Positions 35,516 to 44,476 of a stretch of 64,000 bases of DNA are shown in pieces. Where the stretch lies: the NCBI GenBank assembly GCA_910575775.1, contig CAJTEY010000016.1, positions 24,266 through 88,265 on the forward strand. The letters are read 5' to 3'. A program made the position numbers and the translations under genes. The notes beneath the pieces were generated by a model. It searched no databases and was not told the origin of the DNA. It saw nothing but the letters and a program-made list of their open reading frames with translations. The DNA is from Lachnospiraceae bacterium. GTDB lineage: Bacteria; Bacillota; Clostridia; Lachnospirales; Lachnospiraceae. Each line of letters begins with the position of its first letter. Position 1 is the first letter of the stretch.

Positions 35516-36859
35516 ATGGCGGTACATGTAAAGAATATGACTACCGGGAAACCGGGAAAGCTGATTCTGGGCTTTTCTCTTTCCCTTGTGGCGGGCAATG
35601 TTTTTCAGCAGTTATACACGGTAGTAGATACTATGGTGGTTGGAAAATATCTCGGGGTAAGCGCGCTGGCGGCGCTTGGCGCCTCGGACTGGCTGAACTG
35701 GCTGATGCTAGGGGTGATACAAGGTCTGACGCAGGGATTCGGCATCAGGATGGCGCAGGAGTTCGGTGCGGGACGGACGGAAGATCTGAAGAGGAGCGTG
35801 GGAAGCGCGGCTGTGCTTTCGATGGTTTCGGCCGTTGTACTGGTGGCGGCAGGGCAGCTTTTTGCCAGGCCCGTGCTGGCGCTTTTGCAGACGCCCCAGG
35901 AGATCATTTCCTACACGCTTCTCTATCTGCGGATTATGTTCGCGGGTGTGCCGATTGTGATGCTCTATAACCTGCTGGCTTGTATCCTGCGCTCCCTGGG
36001 AGACAGCAGGACGCCGCTAAATGCCATGATTGTCGCTTCTGTGACAAACATTGCGCTGGATTATCTCTTTGTGCTTGGCTTTGATTGGGGCATTGCGGGC
36101 GCGGCGGCAGCCACCTTGATCGCGCAGGCAGTTTCGAGCGTGTTCTGTTTCTTCCATATTAGAAGGATAACCTTCCTAAAGCTAGCGCGAACGGATTTTC
36201 GCCTGCGCAAGGAGCTTTCTGCCAGATTGTTTATGCTGGGACTGCCTATGGCCTTTCAGAATGGAATTATCGCCATTGGCGGTATGATCGTGCAGTTTGT
36301 GGTGAACGGGTATGGTGTGATTTTTATTGCGGGATTTACGGCGACAAACAAGCTCTACGGTCTGTTGGAAATCGCGGGCACTTCATATGGCTACGCGATG
36401 GTGACTTATGTGGGGCAGAACCTGGGAGCAGGCAGAAATGACCGTATCAAAAGCGGGATGCGTGCGGCCATGGGGATAGCTATGGCAACATCTGCTTTCA
36501 TAGCGGCGTGTATGCTCGTTTTCGGGAAATATCTTTTGGGATTATTTATTTCCGGGACGCCGGAAGTGGTGGAACAGACCATGCGGATCGCCTACTTCTA
36601 TCTGGCGGTTATGAGCGTCTGCCTGCCGGTTCTCTATGTACTGCATGTGACCCGGTCGGCACTGCAGGGCATGGGAAATACGATTCTGCCGATGCTGTCC
36701 GGCATAGCGGAATTTGTGATGCGCACCTTGTCGGTGATTTTTCTCCCCATGCTTCTTGGGGAAACCGGGATTTTCTTCGCGGAGATCGCGGCATGGCTCG
36801 GTGCGGACGTGGTGCTGGTGATCAGCTACTTTATCCAGATGAGGAAACTGCAGGGATAA
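35516..36859 (+). CDS. MATE-family efflux transporter
   Basis: A 447-residue protein with 12 hydrophobic segments in two similar halves, with the family motifs LSLVAGNVFQQLYTVVDTMVVGKY and later MLGLPMAFQNGIIAIGGM. It is a cation-coupled multidrug or metabolite exporter by family. The substrate cannot be told. It is cotranscribed with the yitT-like gene and convergent with the SDR gene, with no clear terminator in the 42-base gap. Confidence 0.92.
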   Translation: MAVHVKNMTTGKPGKLILGFSLSLVAGNVFQQLYTVVDTMVVGKYLGVSALAALGASDWLNWLMLGVIQGLTQGFGIRMAQEFGAGRTEDLKRSVGSAAVLSMVSAVVLVAAGQLFARPVLALLQTPQEIISYTLLYLRIMFAGVPIVMLYNLLACILRSLGDSRTPLNAMIVASVTNIALDYLFVLGFDWGIAGAAAATLIAQAVSSVFCFFHIRRITFLKLARTDFRLRKELSARLFMLGLPMAFQNGIIAIGGMIVQFVVNGYGVIFIAGFTATNKLYGLLEIAGTSYGYAMVTYVGQNLGAGRNDRIKSGMRAAMGIAMATSAFIAACMLVFGKYLLGLFISGTPEVVEQTMRIAYFYLAVMSVCLPVLYVLHVTRSALQGMGNTILPMLSGIAEFVMRTLSVIFLPMLLGETGIFFAEIAAWLGADVVLVISYFIQMRKLQG

Positions 36860-36901
36860 AGAGGCGGAGAATACCACAGTGGAGAGTACTTTTCGCGTTT
36901 C

Positions 36902-37699
36902 TCACGTTTGCCACCCCCCATCCAGTGTGATGACCTGGCCGGTCAGATAAGTGGGCGCATTGACAATAGAGAGCAGAAGGGAAGCGACTTCCGATACTTG
37001 ACCAAATCGGTCAGCGGGTATTTCGGCCTGCAGAGCGGAACGCTCTTCCTCAGAAAAGCAGCGGTTCATGTCTGTGTCGATGACGCCGCAGGCGATGGCA
37101 TTGACCTGAATGCCGCTGGGAGCCAGTTCCCTTGCCAGCGCTTTCGTGAATGCGTTTACACCGCCTTTGGAAGCTGAGTAAGCCACTTCCATGGAGGCGC
37201 CTGTATTGCCCCAGACAGAGGAGATATTGACGATCTTTCCTGCGTGATGCCTGAGCATCATGGGTATGGCCAGACGGCACGTATAGAACAGTGCGTTCAG
37301 GTTGACGTTCATAAGTGTCTGCCATTGTTCCGCTGTCATTTCATGGAGCAGACCGATATGAGAGATGCCGGCATTGTTGACCAATAGAGTCAGATCATCT
37401 ATCTGCGCAAACACATCATTGACAGCATGCATGTCACCCATATCCGCTATAATGGGCGTACACATGATGTTGTAGGCTTCTGACAGATGATTTGACAGAT
37501 CTGTCAGTTCTTTTTCGGAGCGGTGGCAGGTGAGGTACAGGCGGTAACCTTCTTCTGCCAGAGCCTGGGCGATGGCGCGGCCGATGCCCCGGGAGGCACC
37601 GGTGACGAGGGCGGACCGAAGCACGGGCTTCGGAGTGGCAGCAGATGTGTTTTCATATTGATTTGCGGCGGGCTTGTCATCCTGTTTTTTCATATACAT
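36902..37699 (-). CDS. SDR-family reductase, EF-P 5-aminopentanone reductase-like
   Basis: A 265-residue short-chain dehydrogenase. The nucleotide-binding motif TGASRGIGRA lies at about residues 34-43, NNAGISHIG and the catalytic Ser-Tyr-Lys (NISSVWG, then YSASKGG) follow. The segments SSVWGNTGAS and VNAIACGVIDTDMN resemble YmfI-type enzymes, which reduce the 5-aminopentanone on elongation factor P. A FabG-like role is the alternative. The first 30 residues look like an unconserved extension, so translation may start further in. Confidence 0.8.
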   Translation of the reverse strand: MYMKKQDDKPAANQYENTSAATPKPVLRSALVTGASRGIGRAIAQALAEEGYRLYLTCHRSEKELTDLSNHLSEAYNIMCTPIIADMGDMHAVNDVFAQIDDLTLLVNNAGISHIGLLHEMTAEQWQTLMNVNLNALFYTCRLAIPMMLRHHAGKIVNISSVWGNTGASMEVAYSASKGGVNAFTKALARELAPSGIQVNAIACGVIDTDMNRCFSEEERSALQAEIPADRFGQVSEVASLLLSIVNAPTYLTGQVITLDGGWQT

Positions 37700-37848
37700 T
37701 GCAGTCCAATCTTTTAAATTTTCAAATTTATTAAAAATAATATCATAAAAAGAGTATACTACAGATGACAGGGAATGTCATTTAAATGGAGACCCGGCAT
37801 CCGGGGTCTGGAGTTTTAAGCAGGAAATGGGAAAGGAGTGCGGCAGTT

Positions 37849-38769
37849 ATGTATGATCTTATTATTGTCGGCGCGGGTCCGGCGGGACTGTCGGCGGCGG
37901 TCTATGGCAGGCGTGCGGGTCTGGATCTGATTGTGATAGAACAGACGCCGATGGGCGGCGGCCAGGTGGTGGATACTTATGAGGTGGATAATTATCTGGG
38001 AATGCCGGGGGTCAACGGTTTCGAACTTGGGCAGAAATTCCGCAGTCATGCAGATGGGCTTGGTGTGTTATTTAGGAACGGCAGGGTTACGGCGGTCCGG
38101 GACGAGGGAGCGTGTAAAGTGGTGGAAACGGCAGACGGCGCGTCCTATGAGGCGCGGACGCTGATCCTTGCAGGCGGCGCGGAGCATGCGAAGCTTGGCG
38201 TGCCGGGAGAAGAGGAGTACAGAGGACAGGGCGTGTCTTACTGTGCGACCTGTGACGGCGCTTTCTTTAAGAAGAGAGACGTGGCGGTCGTGGGCGGAGG
38301 CGATGTGGCGGTGGAGGACGCCGTCTATCTGTCACGATTCTGTAACAAGGTGTATCTGATCCACAGGCGGGACAGTCTCCGGGCGGCAAAAAGTTTACAG
38401 GAAAAACTGTTTTCCTGTGAAAATGCGGAGGTGATCTGGAACAGTACCCTGCAGAGAATCAAAGGGACCGATCTGGTGGAGGGAATAGGTATCCGGCAAA
38501 ACGGGGAGGACACAGAGCGGGAACTTGCGGTGGAGGGTGTCTTTCTTGCGGTGGGTATGCGTCCTAATACAGAGATCTACCGCAGGACGGTGGCCTGTGA
38601 TGAGAGCGGTTATCTCCTGGCGGGGGAGGACTGCGCAACCAGCGTTCCGGGTATTTTTGCCGCAGGGGATATCCGCACAAAGGCGCTCCGCCAGATCGTA
38701 ACTGCGGTGTCCGATGGGGCGTGCGCGGTGTCCTCGGTGGAGAAATATCTGCTCTCCCTGAGGCAATGA
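37849..38769 (+). CDS. trxB: Thioredoxin-disulfide reductase
   Basis: A 306-residue FAD/NADPH flavoprotein with FAD motif GAGPAGLSAAVYG near residue 9, redox pair Cys132-Ala-Thr-Cys135 (YCATCDGAFF), NADPH motif VVGGGDVAVEDA and C-terminal FAD motif GIFAAGDIR. The start at 37849 has AAGGAG at 37833-37838; the frame from 37786 is earlier and less supported. It reduces thioredoxin. A thioredoxin gene is not adjacent. Confidence 0.92.
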   Translation: MYDLIIVGAGPAGLSAAVYGRRAGLDLIVIEQTPMGGGQVVDTYEVDNYLGMPGVNGFELGQKFRSHADGLGVLFRNGRVTAVRDEGACKVVETADGASYEARTLILAGGAEHAKLGVPGEEEYRGQGVSYCATCDGAFFKKRDVAVVGGGDVAVEDAVYLSRFCNKVYLIHRRDSLRAAKSLQEKLFSCENAEVIWNSTLQRIKGTDLVEGIGIRQNGEDTERELAVEGVFLAVGMRPNTEIYRRTVACDESGYLLAGEDCATSVPGIFAAGDIRTKALRQIVTAVSDGACAVSSVEKYLLSLRQ

Positions 38770-38916
38770 TTACAAAAATATTACGAATTTGTAATAGGTA
38801 AATTGTGCCATGATTTGACTGAAATATTTCGCCTAAACCACTGAAAAACCGGGCTTTTTGAAAGAATAGCACAATAACTTGCGTACGAGTTTGCGCTTTG
38901 ATGGTAGATGATGTGG

Positions 38917-38945
38917 TTGACAAAGCGTTAATTCAATGCTATATT
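38917..38945 (+). promoter_or_regulatory. Promoter of the NlpC/P60 gene
   Basis: TTGACA at 38917-38922, a 17-base spacer and TATATT at 38940-38945. The leader is short (about 36 bases). It lies in a 218-base spacer otherwise empty of recognised features. Confidence 0.85.
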
Positions 38946-38987
38946 AGAGCCAGATGTAACAATTCTGTAACAAATGAGGTGTTTTTT

Positions 38988-40334
38988 ATGAACAAAAACA
39001 AACTTAAATGGACAGCATGTGCACTGGCGGCAGTAGTCGGATTTACAAGTACGGGACTTGAGGCGGAAGCCACAGGAAATGTGGGAAGTGTTCTTCCCTC
39101 GGCAGGTATCGAGTTTTCCCTTCAGGATGAAGAGAAATCCACCGCATTATCGAGTTTAAAAGAAGAGTCGGATAAAGAAGCGGCACAGCAGGGAGAAGAC
39201 AGTGGTGCAAATGCTTCCTCTGAAATCGAAAACGAAGGCATCAGCGTTGGCAGCGTTCAGGTGGGCGGGTTTTCCGATCTTGCCAGCACTTCCGATAAGG
39301 TGAGCAAGGCTCCCGAAAAAAAGATAGAAGATACGATTGTAGTCAGCGAGGGCTACACCAGGGATCTGAAGGCGGCGGCGGGAAGCGGCCTGTCTGAGGA
39401 AGAGGAAAGCTTTAAGAATCTGGTTATCGCGAAAGTAAATGATTATGTAAATGTGCGTGACATTCCGAGCGAAGACGGTGAGATTGTCGGTAAGCTTTAC
39501 AACAAATCCGTCGGCAGTTTCATCGAGGAGGAGGACGGCTGGTATAAGATCAGTTCCGGCTCCGTTGAGGGATATGTGAAGGGCGAGTACTGCGTGACAG
39601 GTGACGCAGCCGTTGATTATGCGAAGGAAGTGGGAACCCGTATCGCGACCGTTACGACCACGACACTGAAGGTTCGTGAGAAGCCCGGTCTGGATGAGGC
39701 GGTTCTCGGTCTCGTTCCGATTGAGGATGAACTGATTGTCACAGAGGAAATGGACGGCTGGGTTAAGGTAAATATCGAGGAAGGTGACGGCTATGTTTCC
39801 ATGGATTACGTTACCCTTTCCACTGAGTTTGTAAAAGCAGAGTCTGCAGCCGAGGAGAAGGCGAGACTTGCCAAGGAAGAAGAGGCGAGAAAGGCAGCGC
39901 AGGCTGCGGCCAGAAAGAAGACATCAGAAAACGCAGCATCCGGCGGCAAGACCGAGGAGGGCGGCAAGACATACGCGAACCCGACCGGAAGTACGGGAGC
40001 CGATGTGGTACAGTTTGCGAAGCAGTTTGTGGGTAATCCCTATGTGTACGGCGGCACCAGTCTGACAAACGGTGCGGACTGTTCCGGGTTTGTTATGAGT
40101 GTATATAAGAATTTTGGCGTCAATCTGCCTCACTCTTCAGCGGCGGACAGAAGCGTAGGCGCGGCAGTTAACGGTCTGGAAAATGCACAGCCCGGCGATA
40201 TCATCTGCTATTCGGGTCATGTGGGAATTTATGCGGGCAACGGTCAGATCGTGCACGCATCCACATCCAAAACGGGTATCATTGTATCCAGTGCAACCTA
40301 CCGTTCCATTCTTTCTATCAGAAGAATCCTGTAA
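38988..40334 (+). CDS. Secreted NlpC/P60 peptidoglycan endopeptidase with two SH3 domains
   Basis: A 448-residue exported protein. The signal peptide covers about residues 1-27. Two bacterial SH3 repeats lie at about 147-200 (VNVRDIPSEDGEIVG) and 225-275 (LKVREKPGLDEAVLG). An Ala/Lys/Glu-rich linker follows, then a C40 NlpC/P60 domain with Cys365 (ADCSGFV), His411 (GHVGIY) and His423 (IVHAS). It would cut the gamma-D-Glu to diamino-acid bond. GAGGTG at 38975-38980 supports the start at 38988. Confidence 0.93.
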   Translation: MNKNKLKWTACALAAVVGFTSTGLEAEATGNVGSVLPSAGIEFSLQDEEKSTALSSLKEESDKEAAQQGEDSGANASSEIENEGISVGSVQVGGFSDLASTSDKVSKAPEKKIEDTIVVSEGYTRDLKAAAGSGLSEEEESFKNLVIAKVNDYVNVRDIPSEDGEIVGKLYNKSVGSFIEEEDGWYKISSGSVEGYVKGEYCVTGDAAVDYAKEVGTRIATVTTTTLKVREKPGLDEAVLGLVPIEDELIVTEEMDGWVKVNIEEGDGYVSMDYVTLSTEFVKAESAAEEKARLAKEEEARKAAQAAARKKTSENAASGGKTEEGGKTYANPTGSTGADVVQFAKQFVGNPYVYGGTSLTNGADCSGFVMSVYKNFGVNLPHSSAADRSVGAAVNGLENAQPGDIICYSGHVGIYAGNGQIVHASTSKTGIIVSSATYRSILSIRRIL

Positions 40335-40372
40335 TAAGAGGAGCGGCACGGAAACAGAAACCAGGCAGTATA

Positions 40373-40402
40373 GGGAGACGGTTCAGACAAAAACCGCCTC
40401 CC
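40373..40402 (+). terminator. Terminator after NlpC/P60 gene
   Basis: GGGAGACGGTT (40373-40383) pairs with AACCGCCTCCC (40392-40402) with one mismatch, followed by GTTTCT. Confidence 0.75.
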
Positions 40403-40550
40403 GTTTCTATTTGCGGCGGCAGGAAGGGCACAGCGCCTTTGCCAGCGAGGCTTTTGCATGTCATTTTGAGAGATGGCAGAAACCCGGTTTTATCTACATT
40501 GCACAAAGATATTGGGAAATAAAGAATGACAAATGTAATTGAAAAGCGGG

Positions 40551-40621
40551 TTATACACATAAAAAACGCATGGGTTAGGCATAAAATGGTGTTATGCACG
40601 GATTTATCCACAGTATCCACA
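40551..40621 (+). promoter_or_regulatory. Cluster of four DnaA-box-like 9-mers
   Basis: On the same strand lie TTATACACA (40551-40559), TTATGCACG (40592-40600), TTATCCACA (40604-40612) and GTATCCACA (40613-40621). Two match the TTATNCACA consensus exactly and two differ by one base. No dnaA or dnaN gene is near, so this is not evidently oriC. The rest of the spacer (40403-40550, 40622-40705) shows nothing recognised. Confidence 0.65.
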
Positions 40622-40705
40622 ACTTTTTGACCGGGTCGATCATTTCATTTATGGAAACCGAAGGAACGTACGTTTTGTGAATTTCCTATAATTGGGAGCA
40701 AATTG

Positions 40706-40735
40706 TTGCAATGAAGGAGGCGGATATGCTATACT
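40706..40735 (+). promoter_or_regulatory. Promoter of hpf
   Basis: TTGCAA at 40706-40711, an 18-base spacer and TATACT at 40730-40735 with extended TG at 40727-40728. A start near 40742 supports translation from 40792. TATAAT at 40687-40692 has no good -35. Confidence 0.72.
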
Positions 40736-40791
40736 GTTCACAAAGCTTGAACATTGCAGCTTATTACTCCAATTGGAAGGGGATGAGTGAG

Positions 40792-41319
40792 ATGAAGTTT
40801 AATATTGTCGGAAAAAATATCGAGGTTACAGAGGGATTACGGGCAGCAGTGGAGGACAAGATCGGTAAGCTGGAGAAGTTTTTTACCGAGGATACGGAAG
40901 TGCATGTTACGCTCAGTGTGGAGAAGGATCGTCAGAAGATCGAAGTGACGATTCCTGTGAAGGGAAATATCATCCGTTCCGAGCAGGTCAGCAGTGATAT
41001 GTATGTGTCGATTGATCTGGTTGAGGAGATTATCGAGCGACAGCTTAAGAAGTATAAGAACAAGCTGGTAGATAAGAAACAGGGGTCGGGCTTTTTCCGG
41101 CAGGAGTTTATTGAGAAGGACTACATGGATGAAGAGGATGTGCAGATTATCCGCACGAAGAAGTTTGACATCAAACCCATGTATCCGGAGGATGCCTGCG
41201 TGCAGATGGAGCTTCTCGGCCACAGCTTTTTCGTATTCTGCAACGCAGAGACGGATCAGGTGAACGTGGTTTATAAGAGAAAAGGAAATACCTACGGGCT
41301 GATTGAGCCTGAGAATTGA
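40792..41319 (+). CDS. hpf: Ribosome hibernation-promoting factor, long form
   Basis: A 175-residue long HPF. The N-terminal domain (MKFNIVGKNIEVTEGLRAAVEDKIGKLEKFF) binds the 30S decoding region. A linker and a C-terminal dimerisation domain follow (IRTKKFDIKPMYPEDACVQMELLGHSFFVF), allowing 100S ribosome dimers in resting cells. Start 40792 fits the family; the frame from 40711 lies within the promoter. DnaA-box-like sites lie 170 bases upstream. Confidence 0.93.
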   Translation: MKFNIVGKNIEVTEGLRAAVEDKIGKLEKFFTEDTEVHVTLSVEKDRQKIEVTIPVKGNIIRSEQVSSDMYVSIDLVEEIIERQLKKYKNKLVDKKQGSGFFRQEFIEKDYMDEEDVQIIRTKKFDIKPMYPEDACVQMELLGHSFFVFCNAETDQVNVVYKRKGNTYGLIEPEN

Positions 41320-41345
41320 GCAACCGTTATACAGGAACAGACTAC

Positions 41346-41378
41346 GGCAGGGCAGAGCGATCTACCCTGCCATTGCTT
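41346..41378. terminator. Terminator between hpf and convergent gene
   Basis: GGCAGGG (41346-41352) pairs with CCCTGCC (41365-41371), with an inner AGA/TCT extension, then a T-rich stretch. Confidence 0.75.
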
Positions 41379-41389
41379 TTGACAGGAAG

Positions 41390-41737
41390 TCAGGTCTGCC
41401 TGTGCAGCGTGAGTTTTACACGGTCTGCGCCCAGCTCGATGTCTGCGCGGTCTATCATCATGCCGACTAAGAGAAGCTGGCTGCTTTCGCCGGGATCGCC
41501 GCTGCCGGCCAGCTCCCAGTAGATATCGCCCATACCGTCGTTCTTCTGGCCGTTCAGATAGTGATCCAGATGGGCAAGTTTTTCGGCAAAGGATGGATGG
41601 AAATCCGCTTCCAGACGGATTGTGACATGCTGCTTTTTCCGTTCGATCCGGGTGTCGATATAAGATGCCTCCAGCGCAAAGAAAAACATGGTCAGTTCCT
41701 CAACGATTTTAGCGGTCTTTTTTTCTTCATGTGTCAT
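41390..41737 (-). CDS. Hypothetical 115-residue protein downstream of the DUF1576 gene
   Basis: A 115-residue soluble protein (MTHEEKKTAKIVEELTMFFFALEASYIDTRI...). I do not recognise the family. The start at 41737 has GGAG 7 bases upstream on the minus strand and lies 23 bases after the DUF1576 stop; the same frame runs on upstream through that gene but is not coding there. It is amphipathic with a likely alpha/beta fold, faintly like small degenerate ATPase regulators, which I would not call. It is probably cotranscribed with the membrane protein. Confidence 0.65.
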   Translation of the reverse strand: MTHEEKKTAKIVEELTMFFFALEASYIDTRIERKKQHVTIRLEADFHPSFAEKLAHLDHYLNGQKNDGMGDIYWELAGSGDPGESSQLLLVGMMIDRADIELGADRVKLTLHRQT

Positions 41738-41760
41738 GGCAATCTCCATTCCGCGCAGAA

Positions 41761-43047
41761 TCAGCGCATTCTTTTTTGTTCCTTTTTGGTCTGATATCCT
41801 TTGATAAAACTTTCGAGAGCCGGTACAAGCACGATGGCAACCAGACCGGTGGAAAAACCGTTGTTGTACAAATTCAGCCCGCCGTAGAGGGAGGACGAGC
41901 ATACCGTCACTGCGGCATGCAGCATACCGGCGATGATTCCGGCTCGAATACCGAACTGTCCGGCAACGGGAGCCAGACCGACAGCGGATACGGCGCCCAT
42001 CTGGATGCCTGGCGTGGTGGGCTGCATGTGCGTCACAAAGGTGGAGAGAAGGACGCCTGCCAATACCGGCAGGTAATTTCTGGCGTGGACGCCGAAAGCG
42101 GCAAAGCCGAAGGCGGTCAGAACCGCGCCCACAACGGGGCCGGACAGATCGCCGCCGATCAGCAGGATATAGGTGGTGCACAGCAGACCGATGATTCCCA
42201 TGTTAACCAGTGTGGCAGGCACGCCGTCCATCAGTACGAAGTCCGCTACCGCGCGGCCGGGATGCTGCATCAGTTTGAGCAGGGAGCGCAGGCAGTTTTT
42301 GCTCAGGAACAGACCGAAAAGCATGGCGGCCGCAAAATACAGGTAAAGGCCGGCGAGCAGCCAGAGGGGCCTTCCATAGCTCCAGATAAATACGCTGCTG
42401 CTTTCCAGGCTGAAAGACTGCAGGACACACATCATCACAAAGGCGAAAAGACCTCCGGCAAACCCCATGTTAAAAAGATTGTAGCCCATGTGCATGGAGG
42501 CGGTATGTACGGAGAGCGGCGGCAGAACAAAGCCGGAAAAAATGCCAACGGCGATGGCAATTCCCAGATTGGCCGCAAAAGAGAACGGCAGAAGGTAAAC
42601 AAGCTCCGTCACCATAGGGGCCAGACAGGAGCCGAAAAGAGCTGTATAGATATAGCGGTTCATGCCCGAGCGGTGGAATTTTGCATAGAGCCATGTTCCC
42701 AGCAGCATGGGGAGTACATTTATGGGATTTTTGCCGAAAAGGGCAAACCCGGCGTTGATAAAAAGGACAGCCATCGTAAGGCCTGTGAAAGGAATTTTCT
42801 GCAGGCGGATCAGAAGGATGGCCATACTCATTACCAGCCCCGCATTGAAGAAAGCTGCGCCGAAGCCGGCCAGCTCGAAATAATCTGTCACAAGGGCGTC
42901 CCTGGTAAGCACAATGGTAACCATGCCGCGCAGGAGTTCGTCCGGCGAAGCCAGAAGAAAGGCCGTCAGAAACAGAAACAGGGCTGTTGCGGTGCTGAAG
43001 GCGTACATCTCTTTTCCTTCCAGAGCGTTTCGGATTTTTTCAGTCAT
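41761..43047 (-). CDS. DUF1576 integral membrane protein
   Basis: A 428-residue polytopic protein with 11-12 hydrophobic segments. Conserved-looking loops are NAGFALFGKNPINVLPMLLG, HTASMHMGYNLFNMGFAGG and LYGGLNLYNNGFSTGL; the last two have similar GYNLFNMGF/GLNLYNNGF cores, suggesting two repeated halves. This fits the DUF1576 family, whose function is unknown. The start at 43047 has AGGAGG upstream on the minus strand; the upstream in-frame ATG at 43071 is rejected. An antisense frame of 453 codons covers it and is a shadow. Confidence 0.85.
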   Translation of the reverse strand: MTEKIRNALEGKEMYAFSTATALFLFLTAFLLASPDELLRGMVTIVLTRDALVTDYFELAGFGAAFFNAGLVMSMAILLIRLQKIPFTGLTMAVLFINAGFALFGKNPINVLPMLLGTWLYAKFHRSGMNRYIYTALFGSCLAPMVTELVYLLPFSFAANLGIAIAVGIFSGFVLPPLSVHTASMHMGYNLFNMGFAGGLFAFVMMCVLQSFSLESSSVFIWSYGRPLWLLAGLYLYFAAAMLFGLFLSKNCLRSLLKLMQHPGRAVADFVLMDGVPATLVNMGIIGLLCTTYILLIGGDLSGPVVGAVLTAFGFAAFGVHARNYLPVLAGVLLSTFVTHMQPTTPGIQMGAVSAVGLAPVAGQFGIRAGIIAGMLHAAVTVCSSSLYGGLNLYNNGFSTGLVAIVLVPALESFIKGYQTKKEQKRMR

Positions 43048-43226
43048 AGGCAGATCCTCCTGCAAGTGCATTGCAATATATTTCTATCATAACAAGATAT
43101 GCGGCGGGGGACAATGTGATCTTTGCCTTTTGCCGCGATTCCGTCAGCAGGCTTCTGACATAACAGGATTTTAACATACATATATTAGAGTGAAAAGAAC
43201 TGCTAAAGCGCGGCGGCGGAGGCTTT

Positions 43227-44330
43227 ATGAAACAAAACGGGGAATATAACAGGGGGTGGGGACGCAGAGGGACGGCCGTGAGGATCGGGGCGCTTTTGCT
43301 GCTTGTTCTCGGCTGCGTCTGCATCGCGGGGGAACTGACAGGGAAATGGCAGACACCCGTCTGGCAGGGAATCGGCGGTGAGCAGACAAAGGGGCAGGCG
43401 GTGGAGGTGACAGCCGACGGAAACTATATCAAGTGGGTGGAGTTCCATGTGACCGACGAGGCCCTTGCGGCGGCCTATGACCTGGATGTGGAAACCTACA
43501 GGGATGAGGTTCACCTAAACTGGATCGAACTTCTCTCCTATGTGGCGGCAAAGACCGGTGGAAAATTTGAAAAGGGCAGTGTCCGCAAAATCCAGGAGGC
43601 GGCGGAAAAGCTCAAAAGCGGTGACACAACGATGGAGGAGCTGACAGAGAGCATGGAGTATTACGATTATTATCTGGAGGCTTACACGGCGGTGCTCGGC
43701 GGCATGATGGGGGAATTTAAGCTGGATGGCCGGCCCGTTTACGGGCTGAAAGCCTTCTCGCCCATCGCTAAAGGATTTGATTACAGCCACTATGATGATT
43801 TCGGGTCTTCACGCAGCTACGGCTATGCCAGACCCCATCTGGGCCATGACATGATGGGGCTGATCGGCACGCCCATCATCGCGGTGGAATCCGGCTATGT
43901 GGAGGCGCTTGGCTGGAACCAGTATGGTGGATGGCGCATCGGTATTCGAAGCTTCGATGGGAAACGCTACTACTATTATGCCCATTTGCGCCAGAATTAT
44001 CCTTACGCGGAAGGACTGAAGGAGGGCAGCGTTGTGACGGCCGGGGATGTGATCGGTTATATGGGGCATACGGGCTACAGCACGAAGGAAAATGTGAACA
44101 ATATCAAGACCGTGCATCTGCACTGGGGACTGCAGCTTATCTTTGACGAATCCCAGAAGGAGGGCAGTAACGAGATCTGGGTGGACTGCTATGCGCTTTC
44201 CAAGTTTCTGTACCGCAATCGGTGTGAGGTGGAGAAAGTGGGGGATACCAGAGAGTGGAGAAGGGCTGTACCCATGACAGATCCGGCAGCGGATGCATAC
44301 AGGGAGAAAATAAAATCGCCCGCTCCATAG
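43227..44330 (+). CDS. M23-family metallopeptidase, membrane anchored
   Basis: A 367-residue protein with an N-terminal hydrophobic segment at about residues 18-38, so anchored or secreted. The C-terminal LytM/M23 domain has zinc ligands His204 and Asp208 (HLGHD) and the HxH pair His297/His299 (HLHWG). The middle region (about 60-160) is helical and acidic. The domain lies inside a longer YARPHLGHDMMG context common to clostridial M23 proteins. It probably cuts peptide cross-links, though spore or envelope signalling roles are also known in the family. Confidence 0.88.
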   Translation: MKQNGEYNRGWGRRGTAVRIGALLLLVLGCVCIAGELTGKWQTPVWQGIGGEQTKGQAVEVTADGNYIKWVEFHVTDEALAAAYDLDVETYRDEVHLNWIELLSYVAAKTGGKFEKGSVRKIQEAAEKLKSGDTTMEELTESMEYYDYYLEAYTAVLGGMMGEFKLDGRPVYGLKAFSPIAKGFDYSHYDDFGSSRSYGYARPHLGHDMMGLIGTPIIAVESGYVEALGWNQYGGWRIGIRSFDGKRYYYYAHLRQNYPYAEGLKEGSVVTAGDVIGYMGHTGYSTKENVNNIKTVHLHWGLQLIFDESQKEGSNEIWVDCYALSKFLYRNRCEVEKVGDTREWRRAVPMTDPAADAYREKIKSPAP

Positions 44331-44380
44331 GGGTGTTAGCAAAATGCACGAAAAATAACCCGAAATAGCAAAACAAATTG

Positions 44381-44409
44381 TTGAAAGTTGGTAAAAATTC
44401 AGATATACT
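44381..44409 (+). promoter_or_regulatory. Promoter of the chemoreceptor gene
   Basis: TTGAAA at 44381-44386, a 17-base spacer and TATACT at 44404-44409. It looks like a sigma-A promoter, not a flagellar-sigma one. Confidence 0.8.
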
Positions 44410-44476
44410 TTTTGTAAAGCTATTTATTTTATACATATGCTTTGGGTAACTGGAGACGGGTTATAGGAGAAGGATT

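Noticed and set aside
40551..40621. Chromosomal origin of replication
   Set aside because: DnaA-like boxes are present but dnaA, dnaN, rpmH and a clear AT-rich unwinding element are not, so oriC is not supported.
41731..43092. 453-codon open frame on the plus strand
   Set aside because: It lies antisense to the DUF1576 gene, whose minus-strand frame has coherent transmembrane segments and a good ribosome-binding site. The plus-strand product is rich in Gln, His and Gly in the manner of a shadow frame.
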